This document shows positions 1 to 5,407 of a DNA stretch of 7,294 nt, piece by piece (the stretch's first letter is position 1; each line of letters opens with the position of its first letter). The notes beneath the pieces were generated by a model that saw only the letters and a program-made list of their open reading frames with translations, had not been told where the DNA came from and searched no databases. The stretch spans positions 2,141-9,434 of the forward strand of contig JAFNGF010000388.1 in assembly GCA_017885385.1 (NCBI GenBank). The letters run 5' to 3'. Source of the DNA: Planctomycetota bacterium (GTDB lineage Bacteria; Planctomycetota; Phycisphaerae; Sedimentisphaerales; Anaerobacaceae). The translations under genes were made by a program, and so were the position numbers.

Positions 1-2051
1 GCCCGAAGTTGTACGCCGCTAAGACAATCGTTCGGATGGGCGACAAGGTTGTTGACGCCGATATTACGGCCTTCGGCATCCGCACATTTTGTTTTACCGC
101 CGATGATGGGTTCCATCTCAACGGCCGGCGTGTACAGCTTTACGGGGTGAATCTCCACCACGACCTCGGGCCCTTGGGCGCAGCGTTCAATCGCCGGGCG
201 ATGGAGCGGCAGTTGGAAATCATGCGCGATATGGGCGTCAATGCCCTTCGCACGAGCCACAATCCACCGGCGCCGGAGGTGCTCGAGTTGTGCGACAGCA
301 TGGGCATCGTTGTATGGAACGAATGCTTCGATAAATGGGATGACACTGCCGACCGCCCCAGAGGCGCCCAGCCGATGGAGCAGCATGGCCAGAGACAGCT
401 TCGCAATTTCGTCATGCGAGACCGCAATCACCCAAGTGTTGTTCTCTGGTCGATCGGCAATGAAATAGCAGACATTGAAACAAACAGAAGCGGCAACGCG
501 CCCGAGCTGGTGAAGTTCCTGGGTGACGTGGTCCGCGAGCACGATGGCACTCGCCCGGTGGGGATGGGCTGTTTCATTCCGAGCGGGGTGAGCCAGGGGG
601 TTCTGGACAGTCTGGACGCAACAGGTTGGAACTACGCCCGGCGTTACGCCAACGCCAGGCAGCGCTACCCCGATAAACCGATAATCTACAGCGAGTCAGC
701 CTCTGCTCTGAGCACACGCGGGTTCTACGAGTTGCCGCTGCCGCAAGAGAAGACGCAGTATTCCAGAGGTTTGCAGGTGGATTCCTACGACCTTAATTCG
801 GCGAGATGGTCGGACATTCCGGATGTCGAGTTTCAGCTGATGGAAGCCGACCGTTTCGTGGCCGGCGAATTTGTGTGGACGGGCTTTGACTACCTCGGCG
901 AGCCGACACCTTTCAACCAGGAGGCACGAAGCTCATATTTTGGGATTGTGGACCTCTGCGGCATCCCCAAGGACCGCTTCTTTCTGTACCGGAGCTATTG
1001 GCGGCCGGAAACAACAACTGTGCACATCCTGCCGCACTGGAACTGGCCCGACCGGATAGGAAAGAACGTGCCCGTTTTCGTCTATACCAACGGAGACTCG
1101 GCCGAGCTGTTCCTGAACGGCAAGTCACTCGGTCGTCGAACGAAAATTAGCCGGAGCAACGAGCCGGTTAGCCTCGCAAAGGGCAAGCCCGCCAAGTCCG
1201 GGTACGAGGAGTCGGACAAGGGAAATATGATCGCCCACGCCAACGACGGCAATCGCTTTACTCGCTGGTGCGCGTCCGATGGCTCTGTCGAGCAATGGTG
1301 GCAGGTCGATCTGGAGGAGGCCCAGCCGGTACGTTATGTGAGTATCGATTTCGAGAAAGAGGCAAAGGGCTACCAGTATCGTATTGACGTCTCGACCGAT
1401 GGTTCGGCATGGCAAACCATCGTAACCAAGAACGATTGGTCGGGCAACGGCACCTGCATAGGCCACGAAGTGGATGTAAAAGCGAGATTCCTGCGGATTG
1501 AATTCTCACAGTTGCAGGAAGGATCGTGGGCAAGCATACGCGAATTCGGAGTCTATCCAGAGAAAGTGGATACCTCTTACTATGCCGTGACCGACAGGTA
1601 TCGGCTGCGTTTCAATGACGTTGTTTACGAGCCGGGCGAGCTCAGGGCCGTCGCCTACAAGGACGGCAAGGAGATCGGCCAAGCGGTGATGCGGACGGCG
1701 GGCGAGCCCGCGGCGATTCGCCTGACGCCGGATCGCAGCGAACTTGCCGCGACCGGTGAGGACCTGTGCTTCGTCCTGGTCGAGGCCGTCGATGAATCCG
1801 GCACGCTTTGTCCACTGGCGGACAATCTCATCCGCTTCGAAATTGACGGCCCGGCCGAGATCGCCGCTGTCGGCAACGGCAATCCCCTCTCTCTCGAACC
1901 TTTCCAGGCAGACAGCCGCAAACTCTTTTTCGGCAAGGCAATGCTGATACTGCGAGCCAAAGAGGGTGGGGCCCGCCGCGTGCACATCACCGCAACCACT
2001 GATGGCCTGCATGCTGCGGAGGTAAGCCTGCAATGCCGAACGGCTCGGTAG
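1..2051 (+). CDS. Glycoside hydrolase family 2 (beta-galactosidase-like) with DUF4982 and F5/8C domains, 5' partial
   Basis: This retaining exo-glycosidase probably removes beta-linked sugars from glycans; the exact sugar cannot be read from sequence. The frame is open to the left edge (CCG AAG precede the TTG at 9), so the N-terminal sugar-binding domain and any signal peptide lie outside. Counting that TTG codon as residue 1, the end of the Ig-like domain is followed by the TIM barrel with FHLNGRRVQLYGVNLHHD (35-52) and NALRTSHNPP (78-87). The GH2 signature DRNHPSVVLWSIGNE (138-152) gives acid/base E152, and YSES (227-230) gives the probable nucleophile E229. DUF4982 begins near 353 (VFVYTNGDSAELFLNGKSLG). 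It is interrupted by a discoidin/F5-8C domain (about 388-518) and resumes at YRLRFNDVVYEPGELRAVAY (531-550). The catalytic domain is intact, with no frameshift. The TAG stop lies inside a REP-like repeat. Family assignment is firm; substrate is unknown. Confidence 0.93.
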   Translation, partial: PKLYAAKTIVRMGDKVVDADITAFGIRTFCFTADDGFHLNGRRVQLYGVNLHHDLGPLGAAFNRRAMERQLEIMRDMGVNALRTSHNPPAPEVLELCDSMGIVVWNECFDKWDDTADRPRGAQPMEQHGQRQLRNFVMRDRNHPSVVLWSIGNEIADIETNRSGNAPELVKFLGDVVREHDGTRPVGMGCFIPSGVSQGVLDSLDATGWNYARRYANARQRYPDKPIIYSESASALSTRGFYELPLPQEKTQYSRGLQVDSYDLNSARWSDIPDVEFQLMEADRFVAGEFVWTGFDYLGEPTPFNQEARSSYFGIVDLCGIPKDRFFLYRSYWRPETTTVHILPHWNWPDRIGKNVPVFVYTNGDSAELFLNGKSLGRRTKISRSNEPVSLAKGKPAKSGYEESDKGNMIAHANDGNRFTRWCASDGSVEQWWQVDLEEAQPVRYVSIDFEKEAKGYQYRIDVSTDGSAWQTIVTKNDWSGNGTCIGHEVDVKARFLRIEFSQLQEGSWASIREFGVYPEKVDTSYYAVTDRYRLRFNDVVYEPGELRAVAYKDGKEIGQAVMRTAGEPAAIRLTPDRSELAATGEDLCFVLVEAVDESGTLCPLADNLIRFEIDGPAEIAAVGNGNPLSLEPFQADSRKLFFGKAMLILRAKEGGARRVHITATTDGLHAAEVSLQCRTAR

Positions 2052-2110
2052 GGTATGCTTCGCATACCGCCAAATTCCGCAAATGGTATGCAGAAATCTG
2101 CATACCCTAC
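2048..2110. repeat. REPIN-like inverted pair of GTAG-headed hairpins between convergent genes
   Basis: The outer 11-base arms GTAGGGTATGC (2048-2058) and GCATACCCTAC (2100-2110) are perfect inverted repeats. Each end is also a separate hairpin. On the left, GGTATGC (2052-2058) pairs with GCATACC (2062-2068) across a TTC loop. On the right, GGTATGCAGA (2085-2094) pairs with TCTGCATACC (2097-2106) across AA. A GTAG tetranucleotide before a hairpin, with two such units head to head, is the known layout of REP/REPIN elements mobilised by RAYT transposases. The GTAG on each strand supplies the TAG stop of the gene on that strand. There is no T-run, so it is not a classical intrinsic terminator, though it could slow convergent transcription. 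No RAYT gene is in the window. Confidence 0.8.
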
Positions 2111-4383
2111 GGCGATGCCTTCGCGGCCCCTGCACCAGCAGGGGTCGCCCGCAGGGCGGGTTGGCCACCGCGGATCGGCATAGAACGGATGCGCACGCCC
2201 GTGGCGGCAAAAACAGCATTGGCGATGGCAGGGGCAATCGCGATAATGGGTGTCTCACCGCCACCGGCCGAGGGAATGTCGCTCTTGTTGATCAGATGAA
2301 TATCGATTTTAGGAACATCCTTGAACCTTGGTACTAAATACCTCGCGAAGCTGGCGTTCAGTATCTTGCCGTTTTCGAATTCCATCTCTTCGCGCAGTGC
2401 ACCGCCCAGGCCCATGATGATGCAGCCTTGCACCTGAGAAAGCAGGTTGGCTGGATTCTGAATGGGGCCGCATTCAAAAGCCTCGCACACCTCATGCACT
2501 TTGATCTCGCCCCGTTTGCGATCAATACCCACTTGGACACACGCAGCCACACAGGAATTCTTTTCTGTTCCGCAGGCCAGCCCCACCCCTATCTCAGCCG
2601 TGACCTTCTTCCTGCGTGTTGACCAATCGAAGTGTTTCGCAACGGTCTCGAGGACAGTTCGTATGCGCGGGTTTTCCAGATGGGCGAGCCTGAAGGCAAG
2701 TGGATCAGCCCCTGCTGCGGCGGCAAGCTCATCCATAAACGACTCACGGGCAAAGTTGTTGGCCGTCGCGGCAAGGCACCGGTACGCGCCCTGGCGCAAG
2801 GGAGAGTCGGAACTCACAGACTGGATCCTGGTGTTGGCTATATTGTACGGCGTGTCAATCGCGGCGCCGCCGGCGTTGATGTTGGTGAATTCCCAGGCGA
2901 TGATCGAGCCTTTCGCGTCCAAGCCGGCCCGGCATTCGATGACCGCTGCCGGGCGGAAATAAGCCCAGGTGAACTCCTCGGCTCGTGTCCAGTGCACGGC
3001 CACCGGGCGGCCAGCGGCTTTGGCCAATCGAGCCGCTTCTTCCGCCGCCTCGCCGCTATGTTTGCCGCCGAATCCACTGCCCATATCAGGCACAATAGCG
3101 CGGACCCGCTCGGTCGGGATCTGAAAAGTGCTGGCTAAGTCCCGTTGCGCTCGCTGAGGCCAATCGATGCCCGTCCATACGGTCAAGTTACCGTCTTTCC
3201 ACTCCGCCACCGCCGCCCTGGGCTCCATTGGAGTATGCTGAATGTACGCCACTTCATAGGTTTCGCTGAGGACCTTGCTGGCCTCGGCAAGTCCTGTTTC
3301 AACAGAGCCTCGCGTATTGGGACGGCCTGCGCGAGCATGCTCCTTGAGATAAGAGAATATCTCCTTGCTCGATGGATGAGGCGATGTTTTCCAGGATGCG
3401 GTTTTGGCAACGGCCTCCAGAGCCTGGCCGGCACGAAACGATGACGGCGCAGCGCAGCCCACGAACTGACCGTCACGGACGACCACTACATCCTTCATGG
3501 CCTGGGCTTCAGACAGATCGATTGACTCAAGCGTGGCTCCATAAGAGGGTGGACGCAGGACTTTTCCGTAGAGCATATTTGGACGCACGATATCCGAAGG
3601 GAAACGATGTGCTCCCGTGACCAGGTCCCGGCTGTTCGGCCTGGGAACTGGAGTGCCGAGAACTTCCCATTGGCTTACCGGCGTGAGAGTGACATCGACG
3701 GGAACCGTTTGTTTGAAGGCCTCGGCAACGTCCTTTGACTTGGCCAGATCCGCGTAGCTGATAGTCTGCTTCGTCTCCCGGTGCGTAATAGTCCCGTTGT
3801 GTACGTCTAAGGTGCTGCTGTCTACATTCCATCGCTTGGCGGCAAGACGTGTCAGCAGCTCGCGGGCGGTTGCGGCGCCTTGGCGGACAGCGGGCACAGT
3901 GTATGGAGTCGTCCTGCTGCCCGCGGTTATGCCGTCATCAGGCACGAGATCCGTATCAGCCATGATCAGGCGTATCCGGTCAACGGCGACTCGCAGCTCT
4001 TCAGCGGCTGCCTGCGTCAGTTGTGCTCGCGGTCCTTGGCCTTCCTCGACCTTGCCGGTCATCACTGTGATTGTACCATCCTGGTTGATGTGGAGTCGTG
4101 CCGCCACGGTGGCGGACTCGCGGCTGCCGCGGCCGCCAAATTGCCGAGCGACAGAGACACCTTCGGTTACCGTGATAAGAAGCCCCGTACCGAGCAGTTG
4201 GACAAAGGCACGTCGGCTTAGCCCTGTCCCGAGCCGAGTTCCCCGCTTTCGCGAGGACAGGCTTGCCCCTGCGGAAGCAGGGGGATCGACCTCACATCCC
4301 GGCTCATCGAACGGCTCCGAGCGCTGTGGTTCCGCCGTAAGGTGTCCTGTGGAGAACGTCTTGGCTAAGATATCTCTGATCAT
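2107..4383 (-). CDS. Xanthine dehydrogenase-family molybdopterin-binding catalytic subunit, Tat-exported (IorB-like)
   Basis: This 758-residue catalytic subunit belongs to a molybdenum hydroxylase and would oxidise an aldehyde or N-heterocycle using water oxygen. A Tat motif SRRAFVQ (56-62) and a hydrophobic stretch (63-74) point to periplasmic export of the folded protein. GKVEEGQG (110-117) is typical of isoquinoline 1-oxidoreductase beta-type proteins. The aldehyde oxidase a/b hammerhead follows (GTPVPRPNSRDLVTG, 243-257). Cofactor-binding elements are MGSGFGGKH (434-442) and PLRQGAYR (528-535). The conserved catalytic glutamate is E710 in AGGGETP (706-712), and APAIANAVFAATGVRIR (717-733) closes the domain. 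The start is the ATG 6 bp after the small-subunit stop. No FAD subunit is adjacent, as in IorAB-type two-subunit enzymes, which suggests a cytochrome-type electron acceptor (inference). The 55 residues before the Tat motif and the last ~15 residues overlap palindromic repeats. Substrate is unresolved. Confidence 0.92.
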   Translation of the reverse strand: MIRDILAKTFSTGHLTAEPQRSEPFDEPGCEVDPPASAGASLSSRKRGTRLGTGLSRRAFVQLLGTGLLITVTEGVSVARQFGGRGSRESATVAARLHINQDGTITVMTGKVEEGQGPRAQLTQAAAEELRVAVDRIRLIMADTDLVPDDGITAGSRTTPYTVPAVRQGAATARELLTRLAAKRWNVDSSTLDVHNGTITHRETKQTISYADLAKSKDVAEAFKQTVPVDVTLTPVSQWEVLGTPVPRPNSRDLVTGAHRFPSDIVRPNMLYGKVLRPPSYGATLESIDLSEAQAMKDVVVVRDGQFVGCAAPSSFRAGQALEAVAKTASWKTSPHPSSKEIFSYLKEHARAGRPNTRGSVETGLAEASKVLSETYEVAYIQHTPMEPRAAVAEWKDGNLTVWTGIDWPQRAQRDLASTFQIPTERVRAIVPDMGSGFGGKHSGEAAEEAARLAKAAGRPVAVHWTRAEEFTWAYFRPAAVIECRAGLDAKGSIIAWEFTNINAGGAAIDTPYNIANTRIQSVSSDSPLRQGAYRCLAATANNFARESFMDELAAAAGADPLAFRLAHLENPRIRTVLETVAKHFDWSTRRKKVTAEIGVGLACGTEKNSCVAACVQVGIDRKRGEIKVHEVCEAFECGPIQNPANLLSQVQGCIIMGLGGALREEMEFENGKILNASFARYLVPRFKDVPKIDIHLINKSDIPSAGGGETPIIAIAPAIANAVFAATGVRIRSMPIRGGQPALRATPAGAGAAKASP
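2127..2158. repeat. Two adjacent palindromes in the 3' end of the molybdo-subunit gene
   Basis: CCCCTGC (2127-2133) pairs with GCAGGGG (2138-2144) across ACCA, followed at once by CGCCC (2146-2150) and GGGCG (2154-2158) across GCA. They encode part of the low-complexity tail after the last conserved motif of the enzyme (roughly LRATPAGAGAA). The first stem has the same arms as a hairpin at 4266-4283 near the other end of the gene. Confidence 0.65.
4223..4283. repeat. Palindromic element inside the N-terminal coding region of the molybdo-subunit
   Basis: Two inverted repeats lie side by side. CCTGTCC (4223-4229) pairs with GGACAGG (4255-4261), and CCCCTGC (4266-4272) pairs with GCAGGGG (4277-4283) across GGAA. 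They are translated on the minus strand as roughly residues 34-54 (PPASAGASLSSRKRG and flanks), immediately before the SRR Tat motif, and the reading frame stays open. The TGTCCCGAGC at 4225-4234 also occurs in the intergenic palindrome cluster at 4911-4920, which supports a shared repeat family. Confidence 0.65.
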
Positions 4384-4389
4384 GAGCTT

Positions 4390-4860
4390 TTACCTCTGCA
4401 TCTTCTCTGCGGCGCGACGAACGGCATTCAGGATTTTCACATATCCGTTGCACCGACACAGGTTGACATTCATCTCTTCGGCAATTTCTTCATCGGTAGG
4501 CTTAGGATTCTTTGCAAGTAGCGCTACGCACGTCAGAATCATTCCCGGTGTGCAGTAGCCGCACTGCATCGCCCCTTCTGCCAGGAAGGCCTCCTGAACG
4601 GGATGCAGGGAACCGCCCGTAGCCAGTCCCTCAATCGTCGTGATCCTCTGCTTATCGGCCTGAGCCACAGGCGTGACACAGGACAGGACACGCTGGCCAT
4701 CCATCAGGACCGTGCACGCACCACAGCGGCCCTCGCCGCAGCCGTATTTAGTACCGGTCAGGTGCAGCTCCTCCCGCAGGACATCGAGAAGAGGGCGCTG
4801 CGGGTCGCTCGTGATCGTTTTCTCTTGCCCGTTGACAGTAAAGGTAACCGTCACATCCAT
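4390..4860 (-). CDS. 2Fe-2S ferredoxin-type subunit of xanthine dehydrogenase-family enzyme (IorA/CoxS-like)
   Basis: This 156-residue small subunit carries electrons from the molybdenum centre of its partner through two 2Fe-2S clusters. The N-terminal plant-ferredoxin fold has C41, C46, C49 and C61 (YGCGEGRCGAC, then LSC). The C-terminal helical domain has C100 and C103 (QCGYCTPG) with C135 and C137 (LCRCNGY). All eight cluster ligands are present and the length is normal for the family. The ATG at 4860 was chosen because GGAGG lies 6 bases upstream; an in-frame ATG at 4881 would add seven residues (MVRRRLF) but lacks that spacing. The downstream catalytic subunit starts 6 bp after the TAA, so the two are almost certainly co-transcribed. 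There is no signal peptide, so export would have to ride on the Tat signal of the partner, as is known for other members of the family. Confidence 0.95.
   Translation of the reverse strand: MDVTVTFTVNGQEKTITSDPQRPLLDVLREELHLTGTKYGCGEGRCGACTVLMDGQRVLSCVTPVAQADKQRITTIEGLATGGSLHPVQEAFLAEGAMQCGYCTPGMILTCVALLAKNPKPTDEEIAEEMNVNLCRCNGYVKILNAVRRAAEKMQR
4393..4397 (-). promoter_or_regulatory. Ribosome binding site of the molybdo-subunit, inside the small-subunit end
   Basis: AGAGG on the minus strand lies 9 bases before the ATG at 4383. It overlaps the last codons of the 2Fe-2S subunit, consistent with translational coupling of the two subunits. Confidence 0.5.
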
Positions 4861-4866
4861 AAATAG

Positions 4867-4871
4867 CCTCC
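4867..4871 (-). promoter_or_regulatory. Shine-Dalgarno GGAGG of the 2Fe-2S subunit
   Basis: GGAGG on the minus strand is separated by six bases (CTATTT) from the ATG at 4860. It decides in favour of this start over the in-frame ATG at 4881. Confidence 0.75.
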
Positions 4872-4883
4872 GTCGAACCATGT

Positions 4884-4994
4884 CCCGACTTTATCGGGGT
4901 CAACCAGGCTTGTCCCGAGCTCTGTCGAGGGAACTGGCCCTCTCCAATGGGCCGAAATATGCCCACCCGGCAGACCCTTCGGCTTCGCTCAGGG
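4884..4994. repeat. Cluster of four short palindromes in the molybdo-operon leader
   Basis: There are four successive hairpin-capable units. CCCGA (4884-4888) pairs with TCGGG (4894-4898). An imperfect repeat runs from TCCCGAGC (4913-4920) to TCGAGGGA (4925-4932). GGCCC (4936-4940) pairs with GGGCC (4949-4953). An imperfect one runs from CCCTTCGGC (4975-4983) to CAGGG (4990-4994). If transcription starts near 5006 on the minus strand, all four lie in the 5' untranslated leader. I see no T-run or leader peptide that would mark classical attenuation. Confidence 0.55.
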
Positions 4995-5013
4995 CCCCGG
5001 CTGTCCGCAGCCT

Positions 5014-5038
5014 ATTATAGCGAGGCCAGCCAAGTCAA
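5014..5038 (-). promoter_or_regulatory. Possible promoter of the molybdo-enzyme operon
   Basis: On the minus strand a perfect TATAAT (5019-5014) is preceded by TTGACT (5038-5033). The spacing is only 13 bases, short of the usual 16-18, so the -35 match may be fortuitous. Placement upstream of the operon gives a leader of about 145 bases. Confidence 0.3.
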
Positions 5039-5067
5039 ACAGTCTTTTCGGGCCAAATTGCGCAGGG

Positions 5068-5086
5068 CGAGCAGCCCCCCTGCTCG
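5068..5086. repeat. Isolated hairpin in the divergent intergenic region
   Basis: CGAGCAG (5068-5074) and CTGCTCG (5080-5086) form a perfect 7-bp stem around a CCCCC loop. No T-run follows on either strand, so it is not called a terminator. From here to 5198 I see no gene or strong signal. Confidence 0.5.
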
Positions 5087-5198
5087 GGGCAAGAAAATAA
5101 CAACGTCCTCGAGACCGAACTGCAATAAAAGCCCACGTTAGCGCGTCTTACCTGCTGAGGCAGTCGAACAGGAAGGGTCTGCGCTTATAGCTCGCGCC

Positions 5199-5203
5199 AA
5201 GGA
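5199..5203 (+). promoter_or_regulatory. Possible ribosome binding site for an upstream start of the TPR-peptidase
   Basis: AAGGA lies 6 bases before GTG 5210 and 9 before ATG 5213. Both are in frame with the TPR-peptidase with no stop between. The intervening 195 bases are mostly palindromic repeats, so use of this start is uncertain. Confidence 0.3.
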
Positions 5204-5230
5204 AAATAGGTGATGCCGCTGCAACATCCT

Positions 5231-5321
5231 GATAGGGTGGGCTTTAGCCCACCGATAAGCAATGGTGGGGCATCCATTCTCCGTAGCAGAGCTACTGCGA
5301 AGGACGCAAGCCCCACCCTAC
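5231..5321. repeat. REPIN-like composite of two inverted REP-type hairpins
   Basis: The left unit reads GATAG, then GGTGGGC (5236-5242) paired with GCCCACC (5247-5253) across TTTA. The right unit, read on the minus strand, starts with GTAG (5321-5318). It pairs GGTGGGGC with GCCCCACC (plus-strand positions 5310-5317 and 5264-5271) across a 38-base loop. That loop holds its own small hairpin, GTAGC (5283-5287) with GCTAC (5291-5295). The outer TAGGGTGGG and CCCACCCTA ends mirror each other. The layout matches the REPIN at 2048-2110 but with a different stem sequence. Confidence 0.7.
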
Positions 5322-5332
5322 GGTCCAGAAGA

Positions 5333-5400
5333 ATCCCGACCTGTCGGGATAGCTGTCCGCCTTCGCGTGAGGGTCGAAGCCGCTTCGGCGGAGTCCCTAC
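5333..5400. repeat. Perfect hairpin plus GTAG-headed palindrome abutting the TPR-peptidase gene
   Basis: ATCCCGAC (5333-5340) and GTCGGGAT (5343-5350) form a perfect 8-bp stem with a CT loop. Next, TCCGCC (5356-5361) pairs with GGCGGA (5387-5392). Inside that pair CGAAG (5375-5379) and CTTCG (5383-5387) can alternatively form a small hairpin. On the minus strand the second element begins with GTAG at 5400-5397, the REP hallmark. It ends 7 bases before the ATG at 5408. Confidence 0.6.
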
Positions 5401-5407
5401 GATTTTA

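Noticed and set aside
9..11. TTG as the start codon of the GH2 gene
   Set aside because: The frame is open to the left edge and the protein begins inside a conserved domain, so the true start lies outside the window.
2048..2110. Bidirectional intrinsic terminator
   Set aside because: The stems are good, but neither strand has a downstream T-run; the GTAG heads and paired-hairpin layout fit a REPIN better.
1506..2264. Long open frame on the minus strand (252 codons) opposite the GH2 3' end and REPIN
   Set aside because: It lies antisense to conserved DUF4982 and F5/8C coding sequence, crosses the repeat, and its translation shows no recognisable domain.
2462..3138. Two overlapping plus-strand open frames of 166 and 168 codons
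   Set aside because: Both are antisense to the conserved molybdopterin-binding core of the minus-strand gene.
3797..4558. Long plus-strand open frame (253 codons) opposite the molybdo-operon
   Set aside because: It overlaps the conserved Mo-subunit N-terminal half and the Fe-S subunit end on the other strand; its translation is serine/arginine-rich with no known motif, typical of an antisense shadow.
4861..5400. CRISPR array or attachment site
   Set aside because: The repeats are inverted, differ in sequence and are unevenly spaced; there are no regular direct repeats or spacers.
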